Below, one piece after another: positions 1 to 8,356 of a DNA stretch of 64,000 bases. The notes beneath the pieces are model-generated. The model searched no databases. It saw nothing but the letters and a program-made list of their open reading frames with translations, and was not told the DNA's origin. This DNA comes from Amycolatopsis thermoflava N1165 (GTDB lineage: Bacteria; Actinomycetota; Actinomycetes; Mycobacteriales; Pseudonocardiaceae). The stretch covers positions 3,447,560-3,511,559 of the forward strand of contig NZ_KI421511.1 in NCBI RefSeq assembly GCF_000473265.1, given 5' to 3'. How positions within the stretch are numbered: position 1 is the stretch's first letter; every line of letters starts with the position of its first letter. The position numbers were made by a program, and so were the translations under genes.

Positions 1-3000
1 TCAGGACACTCGCGAGCGGAAGGTCCAGGAACCGGAGCCGACCTCGAACACCGCTTCCCCGCCGTCCACTCGGACGAAGCGGGCGCCGTCGGCGACCGGC
101 GGGACGTGACCGGCGAACGGCACGTGCACCTCGGCGGTGGCGCCCACCGGGACGGTGACGTCCAGCCGGTACTCGCCGCCGGTGCGGGTCCAGGAGGTGC
201 GGACCTCGCCGTAGGTGGTCTCGTACTTGCCCGCCGCCGAGGTCAGGTCGCCGACCACCGCGGGGTCGATCAGCAGGCGCCGGAACCCGGTGGAACCGGC
301 CGCCTGCTCGATGCCGGTCAGCCGCGTCTGCAGCCAGCCGTCCATCGCGCCGAGCATGAAGTGGTCCTGCGACTGGCCGCTGCCGCCGTCCCAGGTCTCG
401 CCCAGCGCGGTCAGCCCGGCCTTGACCTGGAAACCGAGGCTGGGACTCGTGGTCTGGGTCGCGATCAGGTAGACGACGTCGTCGCGCCCGGCTGCGGACA
501 GCACGCGCAGCACGGACGGGAACGAGATCTCGCCCACGATCAGGTGCCGGCCGGTGGCCTCGATGCTGTCGACGAGGTGCTGCACCTGCGCGGCCCGCAG
601 GTCCACGGGCACGGCGCCCATGTCCAGCGCCAGCGCGGTCGCGCCCTGCCCGCCGCCGAACAGGCCGGTGGCCGGGTTGTAGTACTTCGCCCACACCTTC
701 CGGGCGAGGTCGTCGGCGCGGGTGCGGTAGGCGGCCGCGTCGGCGTCCCGCCCGAGTGCCTGCGCGACCTGGGCCAGCCCGTCGGCGATGGCCCACACCC
801 CGAAGGTGCCGGTGATCGCACGCGGCATCACGGGCTTCTCGGTGGTGATCCAGTCGCCGAGGCTGTAGTCGTAGACGCCGCCGTCGATCCAGCGCGCGGT
901 CTGTCCCTCCAGATAGGACAGGTACCGCTGCATCGCCGGGTAGTAGGTGCGCAGCAGCTCGTCGTCGCCGTAGGTGCGGTAGGCCTTGAGCGGCAGCAGA
1001 ACCAGGGCACCGCCCCAGTTCGGGTCGTCGCGGTAGCTGCCTGCCAGTGTCACGTAGTCCGGGACGGTGCTGGGCACCATGCCGGAGGCCTCCTGGCCGT
1101 CGGCGATGTCCTGCACGATCTTGCCGAGGTAGGCCTCGACGTCGTAGTTGCGGGCGATCGTGTCGAACGCCAGGTGGTCCTGCTCCAGCCAGCCCAGCTT
1201 CTCCCGGCTCGGGCAGTCGGTGAGCACGCTCTGCATGTTGTTCTCCAGCGCGTGCCGGGTGAGCCGGTGGATGCCGTTGACGATCTCGTTGGACGTGGTG
1301 AACTCGCCCGCCGAGTCGTTGTCGGCCATCGTGCGCAGGCCGGTGACCGACAGCTGCGCGTCGTCGGGGACGCCGACGACCTCGAGGTAACGGAAGCCGT
1401 GGTAGGAGAACTCGGGGTGCCAGGTCTGGGTGCCGCCCTTGCCGGTGAAGCTGTCCCAGATCGGCGCGCCGACGTTGGACTTCGACTGGTCGACCCGCCC
1501 GTTGCGCAACGCCTCGGCCGGGAAGACACGCACCGTCGTGCCGGCCGGGGCGGTCAGCGTGATCTGCGGGATGCCGGCGATGTTGCGGCCGAGGTCGAAC
1601 ACCCGCACGCCGGGCGCGGGCCGGGACACCTCGGCGCCGGGCAGCTGCTCGACGACGCGGACCGGCTCGCCGCTGCGCCCGGTGAGCTTGGTGGTCGGCG
1701 CGGGCGGGGCGACGGCCGTGGCGGGCGTCCACGCGGCGCGGTTCGCGCCCGGCGCGTCCCAGCCCGGGATCTCGCGGCGGGCGTCGTAGTCCTCGCCGCC
1801 GTACCAGTTGGACGCGGTGGTGGGGCCGAGCGTGGTGCGCCAGCTCGGGTCGGTGGCGATGCGCTGCACGCTGCCGTCGGCCATGGTCAGTTCGAGCTGC
1901 GCGATCACCTGCGGGTCGCTGACGGTGCGGGCGAACTTGCGGTAGCGGCCGGAGGTGTGCAGCGCGTCCGCGGTGCCGTTGCCGACCGCGATGCCGATCG
2001 CGTTCGCACCGCCGCGGAGCTGGCCGGTCACGTCGTAGGCGGCGTAGGTGACCCGGTCGGCGTAGTCGGTGTTGCCGGGTTCGAGGACGGCGTCGCCGAC
2101 GCGGGCGCCGTTGAGGCTCGGCACGTACACGCCGAGGCCGCTGACGTACAGGCGGGCCTGCCGCACGCGGCCCTGGACGGTGAAGTCCTTCGCGAACAGC
2201 GGCAGCGCTTCGGGCAGCCAGTTCTCCGGCGTGGGCTGGTCCTTGACGGTGGCGGCGACGGTGAACGGGCCGGTCGCGGCGGCCGCGGTCTGGATCGTGT
2301 AGTCGACCGGGAAGTTCGCGGTCCGGCCGTCGGCGGTGAGGGTGTCGGTGCGCGGGTAGAGCACGACCTGGTCGAAGGTGCGGTCGGCGCCGAGGTCGAT
2401 GGTCACCCACACCGGCGCGTTCGGGTTGTCGTGCGCGGCGCTCTGGTAGCCGGCGTTGCTCGCCTCCTCCGGGTTGGAGGTGGTGAGGCCGTCGGCGATC
2501 AGGCCGGGCTCCCACTCCTTGCGGATGGTCTCGGTCTCCGAGGCGGTGACGAACTTTTCGCGCCCGGCGGCGAAGTTGACCGACGGGTCGGCGGAGCTGC
2601 GCACCTGCATCTCGGCGAGCTGCAGCCGGTAGGTCAGGTCCGGGAAGCGGCGCGGGGTGCCGGTGGTGACGAGGCGGTTGTTGCTGTCGATGGGCTGCTC
2701 GGCGAGCGGGAGGCCGAGCTTGGTGACGTCGAGGCGGACGTAGCGCGCGGTCTGCGCGGGGAGGGTGACGACCACGGGCTCCGCGGGCTTGCGGCTGAGC
2801 TGCCAGTCGTGGTTGGTGATCCAGCCCGCCGTCCAGTCCTTCTGCTCGGTGAGGCCGGTTTCGAACCAGGTCGGCTCGGTCCACGCCGACGGCGCGGGGC
2901 CGGACCAGGTGCGCACGCGCCAGTAGACGCGCTGGCGGCCGGTGAGGGCCTGGCCGGTGTAGGTCGCTTCGACGTCGGCGCTGGGCACGCGCCCGGTGTC

Positions 3001-3279
3001 CCACAGGTCGGCGCGGCCGTGTTCGAGGGCTTCGCGCGAGGTGGCGGCCTGGATCTGGTAGGCGGACTGCTCGCGGTGGCGGGCTTGAGCGGTGTTCTGC
3101 CAGGACAGTACGGGTGTGGTGTCATCGGTCCCGAGTGGACGGTCCTGGTGCGCGGTGCGCAGGTCGGTGACGGAGACGAGCCCGCCCTGCGCGACGCCCG
3201 GCGGGGCGACCCCGGACACCAGCGCCGCGGCGACGGTGACCGGGATCAGGATTCTGCGGAGACGAGAACGAGAGCGCAT
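1..3279 (-). CDS. Secreted GH78 alpha-L-rhamnosidase
   Basis: A 1092-residue exported glycoside hydrolase that should release terminal alpha-L-rhamnose from plant glycosides or polysaccharides outside the cell. The N-terminus is an arginine-rich signal peptide with a hydrophobic core ending near VAQG (about residue 30). A fibronectin-like N-domain follows, then an inserted F5/8C (discoidin)-like segment at about 250-340 (WVTIDLGADRTFDQVVLYP). The Bac_rhamnosid-type region has FSYHGFRYLEVVG, and the (alpha/alpha)6 catalytic region has DCPSREKLGW and GETWDGG, the usual GH78 landmarks carrying the acidic residues. The stop codon sits exactly at the window edge, so the gene is complete. A LacI-type box lies about 50 bp upstream, and the rhamnose uptake and catabolic operon follows in the window, which supports rhamnose as the product. 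The family assignment is firm; the natural substrate is unknown. Confidence 0.93.
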   Translation of the reverse strand: MRSRSRLRRILIPVTVAAALVSGVAPPGVAQGGLVSVTDLRTAHQDRPLGTDDTTPVLSWQNTAQARHREQSAYQIQAATSREALEHGRADLWDTGRVPSADVEATYTGQALTGRQRVYWRVRTWSGPAPSAWTEPTWFETGLTEQKDWTAGWITNHDWQLSRKPAEPVVVTLPAQTARYVRLDVTKLGLPLAEQPIDSNNRLVTTGTPRRFPDLTYRLQLAEMQVRSSADPSVNFAAGREKFVTASETETIRKEWEPGLIADGLTTSNPEEASNAGYQSAAHDNPNAPVWVTIDLGADRTFDQVVLYPRTDTLTADGRTANFPVDYTIQTAAAATGPFTVAATVKDQPTPENWLPEALPLFAKDFTVQGRVRQARLYVSGLGVYVPSLNGARVGDAVLEPGNTDYADRVTYAAYDVTGQLRGGANAIGIAVGNGTADALHTSGRYRKFARTVSDPQVIAQLELTMADGSVQRIATDPSWRTTLGPTTASNWYGGEDYDARREIPGWDAPGANRAAWTPATAVAPPAPTTKLTGRSGEPVRVVEQLPGAEVSRPAPGVRVFDLGRNIAGIPQITLTAPAGTTVRVFPAEALRNGRVDQSKSNVGAPIWDSFTGKGGTQTWHPEFSYHGFRYLEVVGVPDDAQLSVTGLRTMADNDSAGEFTTSNEIVNGIHRLTRHALENNMQSVLTDCPSREKLGWLEQDHLAFDTIARNYDVEAYLGKIVQDIADGQEASGMVPSTVPDYVTLAGSYRDDPNWGGALVLLPLKAYRTYGDDELLRTYYPAMQRYLSYLEGQTARWIDGGVYDYSLGDWITTEKPVMPRAITGTFGVWAIADGLAQVAQALGRDADAAAYRTRADDLARKVWAKYYNPATGLFGGGQGATALALDMGAVPVDLRAAQVQHLVDSIEATGRHLIVGEISFPSVLRVLSAAGRDDVVYLIATQTTSPSLGFQVKAGLTALGETWDGGSGQSQDHFMLGAMDGWLQTRLTGIEQAAGSTGFRRLLIDPAVVGDLTSAAGKYETTYGEVRTSWTRTGGEYRLDVTVPVGATAEVHVPFAGHVPPVADGARFVRVDGGEAVFEVGSGSWTFRSRVS

Positions 3280-3622
3280 CGGTGCTGCTCCTCCTCGGCC
3301 GGTGGGGAGACGGCCGCTGATTCGACGGTGAATCGTTTCAAACCTGAGGGAACGTTACGGGGACTTCACGTCTGGAACAAGATCGGTGTCCGATTCCGGC
3401 CACCTCGCCGGGATCAGGACCCCTCATCCGGGGGGTTCTCGGCAAATTCCGGGCGGGCACCCCACCGAATCAATCACCACATCCGAAAAGACTCCGCTAA
3501 TGAATCTCTCGCAATTTCTCAATACCCGTTCCCCCGCCTGGGTGAATTGTTTCTTGACCCGGAAACCCAGGGGTTCAAACTGTTCCAGCAGGCTCCCCAA
3601 ACCCCAGGAACGAGGTGTTCCG
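3280..3622. other. Intergenic promoter region of the rhamnosidase
   Basis: About 340 bp between the divergent rhamnosidase and a small secreted peptide. It is visibly more AT-rich than the flanks at 3460-3600. It holds the candidate RhaR box at 3329-3340 and an inverted repeat CCTGGGT/ACCCAGG (3537-3543 and 3565-3571) before the peptide gene. No convincing gene lies in it. Confidence 0.5.
3329..3340. promoter_or_regulatory. Candidate RhaR (LacI-type) operator before the rhamnosidase
   Basis: TGAATCGTTTCA is a near-perfect palindrome of the LacI-family kind (TGAAA-CG-TTTCA with one mismatch) about 50 bp upstream of the rhamnosidase start. On the minus strand it reads AGGTTTGAAACGATTCA, closely matching AGGTTTGTGAAACCTTTCA before rhaT. 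The shared sequence suggests that RhaR co-regulates both units; this is inference. Confidence 0.55.
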
Positions 3623-3826
3623 ATGTCGAAACGCACCGTGCGCCGCGCCGCTGTGGCGGCCACCCTCGCTGCCGTCGCCTCGGTCGGCGGCATCGCACCT
3701 GCCTTCGCCGCGCCCAGCCCGCCGACCAACGGTGGCAACGGGGCCGGTCAGAGTGGCCAATGCACCGGACCCGCCGCGGACCGGCCGACGTCATGCCAGA
3801 GCCCGGGCGGCGTCAGCGACCGCTGA
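3623..3826 (+). CDS. Small secreted peptide, unknown function
   Basis: A 67-residue protein that I do not recognise. It starts at ATG 3623 with GAGGT 6 bp upstream, in the loop of a GGAAC/GTTCC mini-hairpin (3607-3621). Residues 1-30 form a clear Sec signal peptide (SKRTVRR, hydrophobic core, cleavage after AFA-A). The predicted mature peptide has about 37 residues, rich in Gly, Pro, Ser and Gln, with two cysteines (Cys47 and Cys58) that could form one disulfide. It stands alone, divergent from the rhamnosidase and convergent with the small HTH gene. An in-frame upstream start would add a non-signal leader and is less likely. Such short exported peptides are common and rarely characterised in Pseudonocardiaceae. 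Confidence 0.6.
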   Translation: MSKRTVRRAAVAATLAAVASVGGIAPAFAAPSPPTNGGNGAGQSGQCTGPAADRPTSCQSPGGVSDR

Positions 3827-3896
3827 TTCCCCGCGCACCGCTATTCTACGGGAGAATTAATACACCATTGACGATTTCTCGCCACCCGGCGCCGGA

Positions 3897-4109
3897 TCAA
3901 ATCAATCCGCGCCGGGCGGCCCATACCGCGGCCTGGATGGGGGCGGTGAAGCCGAGCCGGTCGCAGATTGCCCGCAACCGCCGCCGAACCGTGCGCTCCG
4001 ACAGGTCCAGGCGCCGGGCGATGGCGTCCAGCGGGAGGCCGTCCGCGAGCAGTTCCAGCAGCTCCAGGTCCGCCCGCGGCAACGTGTCCGGGCGCTGCGC
4101 GGTCGTCAC
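3897..4109 (-). CDS. 70-residue stand-alone LuxR-type HTH protein
   Basis: A very short DNA-binding protein. Its GTG start (4109-4107) overlaps the lutC stop codon as GTGA, so translation is probably coupled to lutC. Residues 14-70 are essentially only a LuxR/GerE helix-turn-helix: LELLELLADGLPLDAIARRL, then SERTVRRRLRAICDRLGF and the usual A..A...GLI ending. There is no receiver, ligand-binding or ATPase domain, whereas normal LuxR regulators exceed 200 residues. It is the last gene of the rhamnose-lactate operon. It could be a small autoregulator or a remnant of a longer regulator. The intact start, in-frame coupling and typical C-terminus favour a functional gene. Confidence 0.65.
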   Translation of the reverse strand: MTTAQRPDTLPRADLELLELLADGLPLDAIARRLDLSERTVRRRLRAICDRLGFTAPIQAAVWAARRGLI

Positions 4110-4702
4110 GACGACACCAGCAGCACGTGCAGCGTGCGCGGCCCGTGCACGCCCTCGACCCGGTTCAGCTCGATGTCGCTCGTCGCGCTGGGGCCGCTGA
4201 TCCACGTCTGCGGCCGGTCCGGGGACAGCGCAGCCACGGCCTGCGGCACGCCGGGCACGATTTGGTCCGTTCGCAGCACGCACACGTGCCGGTCCGGCAC
4301 CAGGCTCACCGCCCGGCGCCCTTGCCCCGGCCCGTGGTCCAGCACGATCGTGCCCGTCGTCGCGATCGCCAGCGCCGCCAGCGTCACCACCGCGTCCAGC
4401 CGGTCCAGCTCCGCCGCGGACTGCCCGGTGTCCGGGACGCCACCCGGCACCTCCCAGGGGAAACCGTCCGGCACCAGCACGGAACCCGCGTCGCCGAGCG
4501 CTGACGCCAGCGCCGCGGGCAGCGTGTCCGCCGTGCACCGCGTCAGCTCGGCCCGGTAGTCGACCAGCCGCTCGGCGAACAACTCCACCACATCGCCCGC
4601 CGGCACCACCGAACGGTAGCCGCGCGGCACCGGCGCCAGCGACGGGTCCGCCGCGGCCAGCGCGGACCGCACCCGGCCGAGGATCTCCTCCCGCGCGCTC
4701 AT
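4106..4702 (-). CDS. lutC: LutC, lactate utilisation protein C
   Basis: A 198-residue LUD-domain protein, third part of the LutABC iron-sulfur complex that oxidises L-lactate to pyruvate. It begins MSAREEILGRVRSAL. The later part has the family's ATTGTIVLD segment (around residue 120) and ends with the SGPSATSDIEL and VEGVHGPRTLHVLL stretches typical of LutC. Its start overlaps the lutB stop as ATGA, and a small HTH gene overlaps its own stop. Lactate is expected here because the upstream RhaEW enzyme makes L-lactaldehyde and oxidises it. Length fits the family. Confidence 0.9.
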   Translation of the reverse strand: MSAREEILGRVRSALAAADPSLAPVPRGYRSVVPAGDVVELFAERLVDYRAELTRCTADTLPAALASALGDAGSVLVPDGFPWEVPGGVPDTGQSAAELDRLDAVVTLAALAIATTGTIVLDHGPGQGRRAVSLVPDRHVCVLRTDQIVPGVPQAVAALSPDRPQTWISGPSATSDIELNRVEGVHGPRTLHVLLVSS

Positions 4703-6159
4703 CGACGTCCCTCCCGGCGCCACCACGCGCGGAACGACTCCGCCGGCGGCGCCGGCACGTCCCGCGCGTTGCTCCACAACGAACCCGGCCACGGCAACCG
4801 GCCCAGCGCGCGCCGCCCGCCGGGCATCACCTTGCGCCCGAACCGCCCGAGCAACCGGCCCGCGAGACCCATACCGCGCTCGGCCAGACCCAGGCGCTTC
4901 GAATCCGCCAGCACCCAGGACGCCGACTTCATCGCCACCGCCTCGGCCTTCGGCGCCGACCGGTGCGCATCGACCACTTTGGACCGCAGGTGCACCAGCA
5001 CCTCGGGGATGTCGATCCGCACCGGGCACGCCTCGAAACACGCGCCGCACAGGCTGGACGCGTACGGCAGCGAGTCCACCTGGTCGTCGACGCCGGTGCC
5101 GCGCAGCAGCGGGTTCAGGATCGCCCCGATCGGCCCCGGGTACACCGAGCCGTACGCGTGCCCGCCGGTGCGCTCGTACACCGGGCACACGTTCAGGCAG
5201 GCCGAGCACCGGATGCAGCGCAGCGCCTGCCGCCCCACCTCGTCGGCCAGCGCGCGGGTGCGGCCGTTGTCCAGCAGCACGACGTGCGCCTCCTGGCCCT
5301 CGGTCGCGCCGGACCACGTCGAGGTGTAGGGGTTCATCCGCTCCCCCGTGCTCGACCGCGGCAGCAGTTGCAGGAACACGTCCAGATCGGACCAGGTCGG
5401 CACGATCTTCTCGATCCCGACCACCGACACCAGCACCTCGGGCAGCGTCAGGCACATCCGCCCGTTGCCCTCGGACTCGACGACGACCAGCGTCCCGGTC
5501 TCGGCGACCGCGAAGTTCGCCCCGGACACCGCCATGCGCGCCCGCAGGAACTTCTCCCGCAGGTGCAGCCGCGCCGCTCCGGCCAGCTCCGCCGGCCGGT
5601 CCGACAGGTCGTCGGGCGCCGGGCGTCCGGCGGCGGCCATCTTGTCGCGGAAGATCTCCCGGATCTCCGCGCGGTTGCGGTGGATCGCGGGCACCAGGAT
5701 GTGCGAGGGCAGGTCGTCGCCGAGCTGCACGATCAGCTCGGCCAGGTCGGTCTCCCAGGCGGTGATGCCCTGCGTGGCGAGCGCCTCGTTGAGCCCGATC
5801 TCCTGCGTTGCCATGGACTTGACCTTGACGACCTCGTCGACGGCGTGCTGCTTCGCGATCGACGCGACGATCTCGCACGCCTCGGCGGCGTCCCGCGCCC
5901 AGTGCACGGTCGCGCCCCGGTCGGTCAGGGACTTCTCCAGCCGCAGCAGGTGCTCGTCGAGGTGGCGCAGCGTGTTGTCCTTGATCGCCGCGCCGGCCAT
6001 GCGCAGCTCCTCCCACTCGTCGACCTCCCCGACGACCGCGGCGCGCTTGGCGCGGATCGTGCCGGTCGCGTGCGCCAGGTTGCGGCGCAACTGCGTGTCC
6101 GACAACGCCTCCCGCGCCGCCGCCGGAAAGGCAGGCATACCAACGAAAGTGGCGCTCAT
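4699..6159 (-). CDS. lutB: LutB, iron-sulfur lactate utilisation protein
   Basis: A 486-residue protein combining an N-terminal LUD domain with a C-terminal pair of 4Fe-4S motifs: CIRCSACLNVCPVYE and CGACFEACPVRIDIPE. This is the LutB signature for the electron-transferring part of the non-flavin lactate dehydrogenase complex. The chosen ATG (6159) follows GGAGGAAG on the minus strand, and MSATFVGMPAFP is a normal LutB beginning. Its start overlaps the lutA stop and its stop overlaps the lutC start, so the three are translationally linked. Confidence 0.92.
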   Translation of the reverse strand: MSATFVGMPAFPAAAREALSDTQLRRNLAHATGTIRAKRAAVVGEVDEWEELRMAGAAIKDNTLRHLDEHLLRLEKSLTDRGATVHWARDAAEACEIVASIAKQHAVDEVVKVKSMATQEIGLNEALATQGITAWETDLAELIVQLGDDLPSHILVPAIHRNRAEIREIFRDKMAAAGRPAPDDLSDRPAELAGAARLHLREKFLRARMAVSGANFAVAETGTLVVVESEGNGRMCLTLPEVLVSVVGIEKIVPTWSDLDVFLQLLPRSSTGERMNPYTSTWSGATEGQEAHVVLLDNGRTRALADEVGRQALRCIRCSACLNVCPVYERTGGHAYGSVYPGPIGAILNPLLRGTGVDDQVDSLPYASSLCGACFEACPVRIDIPEVLVHLRSKVVDAHRSAPKAEAVAMKSASWVLADSKRLGLAERGMGLAGRLLGRFGRKVMPGGRRALGRLPWPGSLWSNARDVPAPPAESFRAWWRREGRR

Positions 6160-6890
6160 GCTTCCTCCGTTCCGGCGAGAACCTCGGCCAGGTGCATCAC
6201 GCGCACCCCGGTGCGCTGCCGTGACAGCAGCCCGCCGATGTGCAGCAGGCACGAGTTGTCCCCGGCCACCAGCACCTCGGCGCCGGTGTCCAGCACGTGC
6301 CGCGCCTTGTCCGCGCCCATCGCGGTCGAGGTCTCCGCGTTCTTCACCGCGAACGTGCCGCCGAAGCCGCAGCACTCGTCCGCGGCCGGCAGCTCCACCA
6401 GGTCCAGCCCGCGCACCTCGCGCAGCAGCCGCAGCGGCCGGTCGCCGACGCCGAGCATCCGCAGCGAGTGGCAGGTCGGGTGGTAGGTGACGCGGTGCGG
6501 GAAGTACGCCCCGACGTCGGTCACGCCGAGCACGTCGACCAGGAACTCGGTCAGCTCGTACACCTTCGGCGAGGTCTCCGCGACAGCCGCGGCCAACCGG
6601 TCGTCCCCGCTGCGCCGGGCGACGATCGAGTGCTGGTGCCGCACCGATCCCGCGCACGAACCGGACGGGGTCACGATCGCGTCGTACCCGGCGAACGCGT
6701 CGACGAAGTTGCGCACCACCGGCACGGCCTCGTCGAGGTAGCCGGTGTTGACCATGGGCTGCGCGCAGCACGTCTGCGCGGCCGGGAAGTCCGCCTGCAC
6801 GCCGAGCCGCCGCAGCAGCGTGAACACCGCCTTGCCGGTGTCCGGGAACATCGCGTCGTTGATGCAGGTGACCTGCACGGCGACCTTCAT
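6156..6890 (-). CDS. lutA: LutA, CCG-domain lactate utilisation protein
   Basis: A 244-residue protein with two cysteine-rich CCG domains: TCCAQPM with GSCAGSVR in the first half, and YHPTCHS with ECCGFGGTF in the second. These bind unusual iron-sulfur clusters in LutA/GlpC-type proteins. It is the first Lut subunit gene. Its start overlaps the rhamnulokinase stop as ATGA and its stop overlaps the lutB start. Its place in the rhamnose operon indicates that the lactate it oxidises comes from rhamnose-derived lactaldehyde. Confidence 0.92.
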   Translation of the reverse strand: MKVAVQVTCINDAMFPDTGKAVFTLLRRLGVQADFPAAQTCCAQPMVNTGYLDEAVPVVRNFVDAFAGYDAIVTPSGSCAGSVRHQHSIVARRSGDDRLAAAVAETSPKVYELTEFLVDVLGVTDVGAYFPHRVTYHPTCHSLRMLGVGDRPLRLLREVRGLDLVELPAADECCGFGGTFAVKNAETSTAMGADKARHVLDTGAEVLVAGDNSCLLHIGGLLSRQRTGVRVMHLAEVLAGTEEA

Positions 6891-8356
6891 GCCACCACCT
6901 TCGGATCGATCCGCGCGGCCGCCCGCGCCCAGTCGGCCTCGCGGCCGGACGGTTCGTAGCGGCGCAGCTCGTGCGTGTCCCGGATCAGCGCCCGCATCGC
7001 GGCCAGGTCCGGCAGGTCCGCGCCCAGCGCGCGGGCCTGCACGAGCACGTTGCCCAGCGCCGCGGCCTCGACCGGCCCGGCCAGCACCGGCACGCCGCAG
7101 GCGTCCGCGGTGAGCTGGCACAGCAGTTCGTTGCGGACCCCGCCGCCGACCACGTGGACGACGTCGACCGGCCGTCCGGTCAGCTCCGATGCCTGGCGCA
7201 CGGTCCGACGATAGGCCAGCGCGAGGCTGTCCAACACGCACCGGACGATCTCCCCCGGCGTCGCCGGGACCCGCTGGCCGGTTTCGGCGCAGGCCTGCCG
7301 GATGCGGGACGGCATGTCGCCCGGCGGCAGGAACACCGGCGCGTCGATGTCCACGACGGCCGACAACGCAGGCACCTCCGCGGCCTGCGCCAGCACCGAC
7401 GGCAACGCGACCGGCGTGCCCTGCGCCTCCCACGTGCGCAGCGACTCGGACAGCACCCACAGGCCCATCACGTTCCGCAGGAACCGGATCGTGCCGTCGA
7501 CACCGCCTTCGTTCGTGAAGTTGGCCGCCAGCGCGGCGTCGCCCAGCTCCGGCTCGTCGAGCTCCAGTCCGACCAGCGACCAGGTGCCCGAGGAGATGTA
7601 GGCGAAGTTCGTGCCCGGCTCGGCGGGCACCCCGACCACCGCGGACGCGGTGTCGTGCGAGCCGACCGCGACCACCGGCAGCTCCGGCAGCGCCAGCTCG
7701 GCGGCCAGGTCCGGCAGCAGCGTGCCGATCACCGTGCCCGGGTCGCGCAACGGCGGCAGCAACCGCGGCGGGATGCCGACGCGCGTAGCCAGCTCCACCG
7801 CCCACTCCCGCGACCGCACGTCGTAGAGCTGCGTGGTGGAGGCGTTGGTGCGCTCGGCGCCGCGCACCCCGGTCAGCCAGTAGTTCAGCAGGTCCGGGAT
7901 GAGCAGCATGGTCTCGGCCGCGCTCAGGTCACGCTCGGCCAGCAGCTGGTAGAGCGTGTTGAACGGCAGCTGCTGTAGCCCGGTGACGTCGAACAGCTCC
8001 CGCGCCGGCACGGACTCCAGGACCCGCTCGGCCACGCCTTCGGTGCGCGCGTCGCGGTAGTTGACCGGGTTGCCCAGCAGCGCCCCGGAGGCGTCGAGCA
8101 ACCCGTAGTCCACGGCCCAGGAGTCTATGCCGAGACCGTCCAGCGCACCGGCCTTGTGCGCGGCCTGCACCCCGGTCAGCAGCTCGCGGTAGAGGCCGAG
8201 GATGTCCCAGTGCAGGGTCGATCCACCCGCGTGGGCGACCCGGACGCCGCCGTTGGGGAATCGGTGCACCTCCGCCACCGACAGCACACCGGGCCCCACC
8301 GTCCCCGCCATGACGCGCCCGCTGGAGGCGCCCAGGTCGACCGCCGCCAGTCGCAT
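6887..8356 (-). CDS. rhaB: L-rhamnulokinase (FGGY family)
   Basis: A 489-residue sugar kinase that should phosphorylate L-rhamnulose at O1 with ATP. It opens with the FGGY phosphate-1 loop (AAVDLGASSGRVMAG). It has the rhamnulokinase-typical GIDSWAVDYGLLD and SGTWSLVGLELDEP, and the C-terminal VHVVGGGVRNELLCQLTAD adenosine motif. The SGTWSL motif separates rhamnulokinases from xylulo- and glycerol kinases. The ATG at 8356 overlaps the upstream isomerase-like stop codon (TGATG). Neighbours cover the other rhamnose steps, so the call is strong. Confidence 0.94.
   Translation of the reverse strand: MRLAAVDLGASSGRVMAGTVGPGVLSVAEVHRFPNGGVRVAHAGGSTLHWDILGLYRELLTGVQAAHKAGALDGLGIDSWAVDYGLLDASGALLGNPVNYRDARTEGVAERVLESVPARELFDVTGLQQLPFNTLYQLLAERDLSAAETMLLIPDLLNYWLTGVRGAERTNASTTQLYDVRSREWAVELATRVGIPPRLLPPLRDPGTVIGTLLPDLAAELALPELPVVAVGSHDTASAVVGVPAEPGTNFAYISSGTWSLVGLELDEPELGDAALAANFTNEGGVDGTIRFLRNVMGLWVLSESLRTWEAQGTPVALPSVLAQAAEVPALSAVVDIDAPVFLPPGDMPSRIRQACAETGQRVPATPGEIVRCVLDSLALAYRRTVRQASELTGRPVDVVHVVGGGVRNELLCQLTADACGVPVLAGPVEAAALGNVLVQARALGADLPDLAAMRALIRDTHELRRYEPSGREADWARAAARIDPKVVA

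Noticed and set aside
106-4200. Very long plus-strand open frame opposite the rhamnosidase
   Set aside because: It is the mirror of GC-rich coding sequence: Arg/Gly/Val-rich, no domain, spans a known gene and a promoter. The minus-strand protein has clear GH78 motifs.
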